Source: Penicillus capitatus
Lineage: Eukaryota; Chlorophyta
DNA length: 64,000 bases
Assembly: GCA_965649825.1 (NCBI GenBank)
Contig: OZ287695.1
Location: 1,426,001-1,490,000 of the forward strand
Direction: 5' to 3'
This document shows positions 58,105 through 64,000 of this stretch, piece after piece (position 1 is the stretch's first letter; every line of letters begins with the position of its first letter). Made by a program: the position numbers and the translations under genes. Under the pieces are notes generated by a model. It was not told the origin of the DNA, did not search any database, and worked only from the letters and a program-made list of their open reading frames with translations.

Positions 58105-59302
58105 CTGAAAGTCCGTGGCACCACGCTGCCAACGATGTCGATCTCTTGCGTCGTTCGGTCGAGTAAATCACGAGCCTTGGCGAGACTCTCTTGCACGACA
58201 GCGACGAATCACATCTCCATTTCTCGCGTTCTGCGTTTCTCGTGTAGAATCTGATCATGCAAGCAGGCAAGCACGCCATATCATTTACGATCCCTCCACA
58301 CGAGAGCCACGGAAACGCACAAGCTTCTCAGTTCTCGAACGATTGAAGCATGCTCTCTCGCCACGCGCTCGTTTTCGTCGTTCTTTTCTTGAAGTGAGAC
58401 CCCGATTTCAGCGAGGTCGGCGTTAGCTCTTTCCTGATGCCCTTGCATCTCTCGCTCCTCTACCTACTCACCGGGCAACCGTGATGCTCTCAGCGCAGGA
58501 GGTGTTGGCCTCGTAAAGATATCGAGATCCATCAGTTCTCTGCGCAGGATGCTCGCGTAGATGCAGTGAAAGGTAGGAACTGAATCCGCGATTGGATTCA
58601 TCCCCTTCTGTCTCGTCTCGATTTGCCAGCCGAAACATCGAGGAGTGGACAGTCGCATTCTTTTAGCACCCGAACAAACTTTCTCCCATCTGAAATCGTT
58701 TTACCGTCTACAGAGCCGCATCACGTAATGTATGTATTCTCGCACCGTTGTTTTGAGGACGCTTTGTTATGCGAATGCATTCCTCGGTATCGATCCAACG
58801 CGCCGAGTCGACAGGCATCTCGGTGTTCTGCGAGGAATGCCAGATCACAGTCCAAACGGCAGAGCCAAGAGCAGGCGTGACGTAAGTTCATGCATTCCAC
58901 AGTGCACTTACCGTCCAAGAGCACGCGGACAGCACTGACGACATCGTCCAGGAACGCCCCGCGCGCAGAACATTCGGCGGTAGTTGTTTGTCTTTCATTA
59001 CAGAGATGTTCGACAAGTGGTCTCCGAACAGAAGACGGACGTTCTCCGTCACAGCCACCACAGCATCAGTACTCGCAGGACACTAGAACGGAACGGCATG
59101 GACGATTCCAACGGACGCAGCAGCATGCCATCCCTTTCCAATGACAATCTGCCTCTTTGGTGCGCTCTGCACAGTGGAATACGCCGAAGAGAAGGTAGGC
59201 GATGGCATCGGATCGCGACTGGCATCTGCCGCGATCTACAGTGCCATCGCACAAGTTGCTCTTGAAGCTGTCTGATCGATGGCATTGCAGACAGAACAGC
59301 AG
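58105..59302. other. About 1.2 kb, no confident gene
   Basis: This lies between the Hsp70 fragment and the second duplication copy. A minus-strand frame at 58464-58658 contains a Pro/Arg-rich peptide (DLDIFTRPTPPALRASRL) but has no recognised family. I searched it for the missing Hsp70 N-terminal lobe and did not see it. Confidence 0.4.
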
Positions 59303-59934
59303 TCTTGCACAGCCGACGCAAAACGCGACCCGACTGCGTTGATCGGAGCGAACGGCGCTTCCAAAACAGTCCCTCGACGCTGTGCGCGAGCATTAACTGA
59401 AACAACGACTCCGTGGCCGTCTGGTCCTCGCAGAAGGCGTCGTCGGTTCCGCCTTCCTTGTTCGAGGGAGTTAGGACGCACGCCAACTCCTCGAACCGAT
59501 TCGCGTTACACCGCGCAGAACGCTCTCTCGACGGCGTTTGCGACGGAAGCGCCCGAAACAGACGGCCGTCCAGACGCACAGTCCGTTCCGCTCCTGCGAA
59601 AGAGAACGCCCGCCGCGTTCCTCTGCCCAGGCAACGCGGAGCTGGCTCGAACGGTTCGCCGTTCTGAGATTGCGTCGCAACGGACGCGGAAAGTGCGTCG
59701 CGAGTTACACCTAGAGGACAGCACACGGGACATGTTGTAAAGCACTTCGACTGTAAAACACTCTGTGGAGCTTCCAGAACGCTCTTCCGCCCGCGTCGCG
59801 CTGCTAGACGACAGCATGCTGAGTTTCTGTCACTCTGGCAGCCATTCCTCTGTGCGGCGGCGCATGCAGGCGCTGCCAAACGGTCTCTGTTGCGATCCTC
59901 CGCTCGCCAGCCGCGGAGCACAACCGAGGCGGCC

Positions 59935-59940
59935 TATAAG
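59935..59940 (+). promoter_or_regulatory. TATA-like box of proline-rich gene B
   Basis: TATAAG in the conserved GAGGCGGCCTATAA context, 102 bases before the ATG, with CAGACCCTTCCGCACT downstream as in copy A. Confidence 0.55.
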
Positions 59941-60036
59941 AGTCCTGTCACAGACCCTTCCGCACTCGAGTTTCCGAGTTCTTGCTGTTTGTTTTCTCTG
60001 AGCGTTTCGACACCGACACCGACGACAACTGCGACG

Positions 60037-61353
60037 ATGGCAGACTCGCACATGGTCACGGAGGACGACTATGGATATCCAGGGAGACCGTGAGTCCTGC
60101 CATCATGCTTTGACGCGCCGCGCGCCGCAGAACTCTTCGTCTGCCGCATGGATACGCTTTCTGTGCAATGCACGCGCCCGGCCTGCGACCCTTGCGTTCG
60201 CGCTTCGTGATCCCGAGAATGCGGCTGCAGTTCTGTTCTTCGGAACACGTCTGTGTCGCTTTTCCTGTTCTTCGGGTTTCGGCGCCTTGAGACTGTCTTC
60301 TCTGGCCGATCACGGCCATGGTGCTCACAACACCAACACTCTGTGTGTGCTGCAGGTTTTCACAGGTGTCGCTCCAGGAGGTCCTGGGAAACAGTCCTCC
60401 CAGGGCCTTCCGCAACATGGAGCAGGGCGAGCGTGAGCAGTTGTTTTGGGCCTTAAAGGCCCAAACAACTGCTCAGAGGGGCGTCGAGCTGCAGCGGCAG
60501 CAGGCCCCTCCTGTTCGCTTTGGACCTCAGCGGGTCCAAAACGAACAGCCTCGCCGGGGGCGGCGAGCCAGGGTTCTCTCTTCTGCCGAGAGGAGAGAGC
60601 GCCTGGCTCAAGACCAGTCAGGCATGGAGTCCTCGGGCGGAGAGGTAACAACACCTCACAGAACTGTCATCTCTTGACAGTTTTCTTGTTTGCAGGCACA
60701 TCAACAGCAAACACCGTGCAATCCGCCTTTGACTCCACCGCTGCCGTCCCAGCCTTCGTGTTCTCGGCAGCCTCCGGCCTCCCAGCCGTGCCAGCAGCAG
60801 CCTCCAGCTCAGCAGCCTCCGTGTCCTCCGGCCTCACAGCCGTGTCATCCCTATCCTCCGGCCCAGCAGCAGTACCCTCCTTGTCCTCCGGCCTCGCAGC
60901 CGTGTACCGAGCAGCCCGTGTCTCCCACCCTCATGGAATGGTCCCCCTGTTCTTTTCCTCAGCAGACCCTGTCCCCTCCCTCACTGCAGAACGTCCATCC
61001 TCCTCTCTTCCCTCCCCGTCCACAAGTTTTCTGCATCCCAGCATCCCCTCCACCTCTTATTCCTCCCCGTCCATTAAAGTTTTCACTTCCCTCATGTCCA
61101 CCTCCCTTTCCAGAACGGACCTCTCGGTTTTCTCTCACCCAGCCACCTCCAATTCCCCCGCGCCCATTCATTTTTTCGGTCAGGCCACCCGGTATCCCGC
61201 CCCGCCCATATTTCCTTTCGGGCGAATGTGTTCCTTTGGGCTCATCCGCCATCCCGGAGCGGCTATTCTTCCTTTCTGGCCAATGCGTAAGTCAATTTCT
61301 GTTACTTCTCTATTCTAATCTTGCTGTTTGTGTAGGTTGTTTTGAGTGATTAG
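60037..61353 (+). CDS. Proline-rich protein B, unknown family, 316 aa
   Basis: Four exons (60037-60089, 60356-60644, 60696-61286, 61336-61353) give 316 residues. The first intron (266 nt) is long for this genome; the last exon encodes only VVLSD. The N terminus MADSHMVTEDDYGYPGRP joins FSQVSLQEVLGNSPPRAF, then TTAQRG, PPVRFGPQRVQ and RRARVLSSAERRERLAQ. The middle is rich in PPASQPC and QPPAQQ repeats. The C terminus has four or five tandem PPRPxxF-like units (FPPRPQVFC, IPPRPLKFS, IPPRPFIFS, IPPRPYFLS), then IPERLFFLSGQC. No signal peptide or membrane span is seen. The conserved N-terminal 100 residues are the only part likely to fold. It is a paralogue of gene A and not recognised otherwise. 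Confidence 0.75.
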
Positions 61354-61434
61354 AGTGAGGGGCCAGTTTTTTTTGAGCTGTTTTCTGTTCGGGGGCTGAA
61401 AAATTTAAAAAAAATAAAAATTTTTATCTTCTCA

Positions 61435-61462
61435 CATCTCACACTTTTTTTTGTGTGAGATG
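61435..61462 (+). terminator. 3' hairpin 1 downstream of gene B
   Basis: CATCTCACAC (61435-61444) pairs perfectly with GTGTGAGATG (61453-61462) over an eight-T loop, in A/T-rich DNA. Same stem as after gene A. Confidence 0.5.
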
Positions 61463-61510
61463 TTTAGAACAAAAAAAAATAAAAACGAAAGAAAAATTTT
61501 TATTCCAAGC

Positions 61511-61532
61511 ATCTCACACTCTTCTGTGAGAT
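61511..61532 (+). terminator. 3' hairpin 2 downstream of gene B
   Basis: ATCTCACA (61511-61518) pairs with TGTGAGAT (61525-61532) over CTCTTC. A second copy of the same element, 49 bases after the first. Confidence 0.45.
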
Positions 61533-61639
61533 TTAAAAAACAAAGAAAAAAACAAAAAGACTCAAGGGCTGTTTTCTGTTTCTATTGGGTTTTCAGCCAT
61601 CTACCCTCGCTTTGTTGTACTTGGCTGTGTGTTAGTCGT

Positions 61640-61830
61640 TCTCACCCAGAGGCTGGTCGGAGGCTCATTTGCTCTTTGCTGCATGGAGGCTGTTATGGTT
61701 CTATCTGATGTTTTGCTGCATGGAGGCTGTGATCGTTTTATTCTCTGCTTTACTCTACTGAGGACTCTTTGTCTTACTTGCTATCTCGCTGCCTGGAGGC
61801 CGCCGTTGTTCAGTCTGCATGTCTTGCTGC
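61640..61830 (+). repeat. Degenerate TGGAGGC repeats after gene B
   Basis: A few spaced TGGAGGC or GGAGGC motifs (GCTGCATGGAGGCTGT twice, GCTGCCTGGAGGCCG once) with ATCTGATGTTTTGCTG between them occupy the position where copy A has its 6-kb array. They look like the unexpanded form of that array. Confidence 0.6.
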
Positions 61831-62600
61831 AAGAAATCAATTCTCTCTGCCGAATGTTTCGTTCCAGTTGTGTTATCTGGTGTGAGATAAGACCCAAGAG
61901 GGCGACAGCATGAAAATGCATGAAAGTTGAAGTGCTGTTTGTATCGGTCGAAGTCATGAAGAGAGTGAGTCGCTCTCAGCTCATTTTACAGATCTCTAAC
62001 TCCTCTGTCATTCTAGAACTGTCATTAGGATCGAACCAGTTTATTCGGAACTATAAGAGATCATCGAACGTTGTGTTGTGAGAGCTTTCTGGACCTCTTT
62101 CTTTGTTGCCAGCAAATGGAATACGGCAAATCACACGTTAGATCGGATTCTGGAGCATTGGATGAGAGGTAATCTGGCTCTATGAGGAGGTGGAGTGAAG
62201 GTTGGACCGACATTTCGACTTATTGCGAGCAATGGAGATCATTCTCTTTACAGTTCACGTCTGCTGGCTACAAATCGTCGTGTAAAGAGCCAGTCATGCA
62301 TAGGAATCGGCATGGCAGCAAAAGCAATCTTAACAGTAAGGTACAGTTCTATTATCCATTGCTAGCTGAACATCTACATTGGATGGCAGATCGTACGAAG
62401 ACATCTGGATAGTCAATCTGCCTTGAAGAGGCTATTTCAGAAGAAGGGAGATAGCGAACCATCGACATCATTCGACAGAGTACAAGGTACCCGAGGAGAC
62501 TGAACACGACGCTTGCAGCAGATGGAATCTGGCCATGAGACAGTTAGTTGGCTGGCAGGAGTGTCACAGAGAACTGTCGAACAGAGTGTGACGCACTTCC
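61831..62600. other. About 0.77 kb, nothing recognised
   Basis: Short open frames only. No family, RNA or repeat seen. Confidence 0.45.
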
Positions 62601-64000
62601 TGCATGACTGCACTAACAACACCCGTTAAGACTTCAATCTGAAGCGCCTTTGCTGATGTTTCTTCCAGTGCCGGACTTCAGTAACCAGTCACACTTTCCA
62701 GCCTGTTTCGACGAAGGAAGCCGCTGCTTTTGGGGATGACTGTCGACTGGGAAATCATCCCTGTGAAGAGGAAGCTGTCCGACCAAGAATGTCTCATCAT
62801 CCGTTCTCCTGGTCCTCGGTGGAAATCAGCTGCAAAGTCTGCTCTGGACATTGACATTGGAGATGGTCCCGAAAAACGGAGGTTCATGATCGAAGGGGCA
62901 CTGGACAGTGACGACACGTAATCAATCATTCAGCATCCGACCTCTGGTGCAGTCCTTCGTCGTCTAGACTCTCCTGTAAGCTACACAGTGCTACTGTTTT
63001 GGCAAGATCGATCTTCATTGCTTTGAAGAAACGTAACTTGGAACAAAGGAGCAGCGATCATCTGCCTGAAGAAGCATCGAATTATCTCTCGGAGTTGGAA
63101 GGTTTCTCCGGAGAGGATTCTTCGTCGAAGATCATGTCCCATCCACTCCGTGAAGACAGGATCATCAACGGTGTTGGCTGCAGTGGAAATGGACATCCTT
63201 GACGTAAGTTCTCAATTCGATACCATTTAGCACTGTGAGCGCGTTGATGTCTCGATGGGCAGGACGAGGAAACGGTTCATGAAAGGCAATGCCCAATCCA
63301 AGCTTCGTTGATTCCGAGATCGGATCCTTGTCTCTTGGATGATCTCGTCGTTGGATGATGAAGCAGCCAATGGATGTCAACTGATCTACGTGGACCGAGA
63401 CGGGAACATAGAACAGATTGGATCCTGTTTTTGGCTTTGAACTACTCCAGCGATCAAAAGACCCCTGGCTGGGCACGGCAATGAAGAAGTGTATCGATTC
63501 CAGGCATGTCTACTTTCCCCTGTACCCTGATTGAACTTACATGTCACAGAATCAGCCAGTATTGAAGAAGAGGTGCTCGGTCTAATTCAATCTTACCAAG
63601 TGCGGAAATCCTTTGGAGAGAATAGGATGTCAGAGAGATGAATGCATTCGCTGCATATCTCAGCACAGGACAAGGATGATTCGGACAACGAGAGCGGTCA
63701 CCATACAGATGAAGGTATCCCATTCGTTTTCTCGATTGAGAAAAACGTGTGAAGTAGGCTGCGCTCATGCAAGAGACCAACAACCCAGTTTGTTTGCAGA
63801 AGGGAGTTGCACGGCAGGACATCGACTTTCTAAATCGTGGCAAACGTTGCGCAGCAATGCAGGGCTGCAACACCTCACCGATGGTCTCTATTTGGAGCTT
63901 AGTGGTAATTGACTGAGAATCTGAAGTTCACTAGTGGAAAACAAGATAAGAGGCGTCAAACTTTTCGAAGACAGCGAGAGTACAACTGAAAACATGAAGA
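62601..64000. other. Coding-like patches on both strands, unresolved
   Basis: Plus strand: 62730-62921 (TVDWEIIPVKRKLSDQECLI) and 62999-63202 (RSIFIALKKRNLEQRSSDHL, then an acidic Ser-rich tail) could be exons of one gene. Minus strand: 63165-63476 reads LFYVPVSVHVDQLTSIGCFI and FHEPFPRPAHRDINALTVLN; 63544-63873 reads AAYFTRFSQSRKRMGYLHLY. The minus pair looks the more protein-like and may be one gene with an intron near 63,480-63,540. I name no family. Confidence 0.3.

Larger units (their letters stand above)
59303..61660 (+). repeat. Segmental duplication, copy B
   Basis: This is the second copy of the block described at 46270-48460, with the same upstream tract, promoter context, gene, 3' hairpins and terminal GCTTTGTTGT segment. 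It differs by a longer first intron, one extra intron in the gene, a doubled 3' hairpin and only a few degenerate TGGAGGC repeats afterwards. Confidence 0.85.

Overview
The window is nuclear DNA of a single-celled eukaryote with a compact genome. Genes lie on both strands, often less than 100 bases apart, and nearly all are cut by very short introns (about 40-73 nt), most GT-AG and a clear minority GC-AG. A cyanobacterial-type FtsZ implies a plastid. A TOG-array protein of the TOGARAM/Crescerin type suggests a cilium, and an MT-A70 enzyme of the MTA1 type suggests N6-adenine methylation of DNA. Together these point to a flagellated alga or a close relative; the sequence does not let me name the lineage.

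Bases 1-44,922 are gene-dense. In order they hold: CCDC124/Lso2-like (-, partial), plastid FtsZ (+), a secreted protein of unknown family (-), a RING E3 (-), ribosomal protein eS17 (+), a mitochondrial DUF1640/CCDC90-type protein (-), a weak hypothetical (-), a two-CBS protein (+), an AMSH-type JAMM deubiquitinase (+), splicing factor IK/RED (-), NHP2 (+), importin-7/8 (+), COG5 (+), a lysosomal Pro-X carboxypeptidase-type S28 peptidase (+), a MED10-like Mediator subunit (-), COQ2 (-), ZW10 (+), a small Cys-rich ORF (-), TOGARAM (+), two small membrane proteins (- and +), an MTA1-like methyltransferase (-), ALG8 (+), a three-FKBP plus TPR immunophilin of the PAS1 type (-), a KEG-like kinase (+) and 2-oxoglutarate dehydrogenase E1 (+). 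These are housekeeping functions: translation, splicing, nuclear transport, membrane tethering (COG5 and ZW10), N-glycosylation, ubiquinone synthesis and the TCA cycle. There are no operons; several neighbours are head-to-head or overlap tail-to-tail.

Bases 44,923-64,000 are different: gene-poor and repeat-rich. They hold two copies of a segmental duplication (about 46.27-48.46 kb and 59.30-61.66 kb). Each copy has a conserved upstream block, a TATA-like box, a proline-rich gene of unknown family and A/T-rich 3' DNA with a TCTCACAC/GTGTGAGA hairpin. Copy A has a net frameshift, carries a 47-bp inverted repeat in its first intron, and is followed by about 6 kb of GC-rich tandem repeats whose units contain a perfect 12-bp hairpin; a 100-N assembly gap sits inside the array. 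Between the copies lies a broken mitochondrial Hsp70 gene. The last 2.6 kb has coding-like patches I could not resolve.

All exon boundaries were inferred by eye from reading frame, splice dinucleotides and family conservation. No alignment, profile search or transcript data was available.
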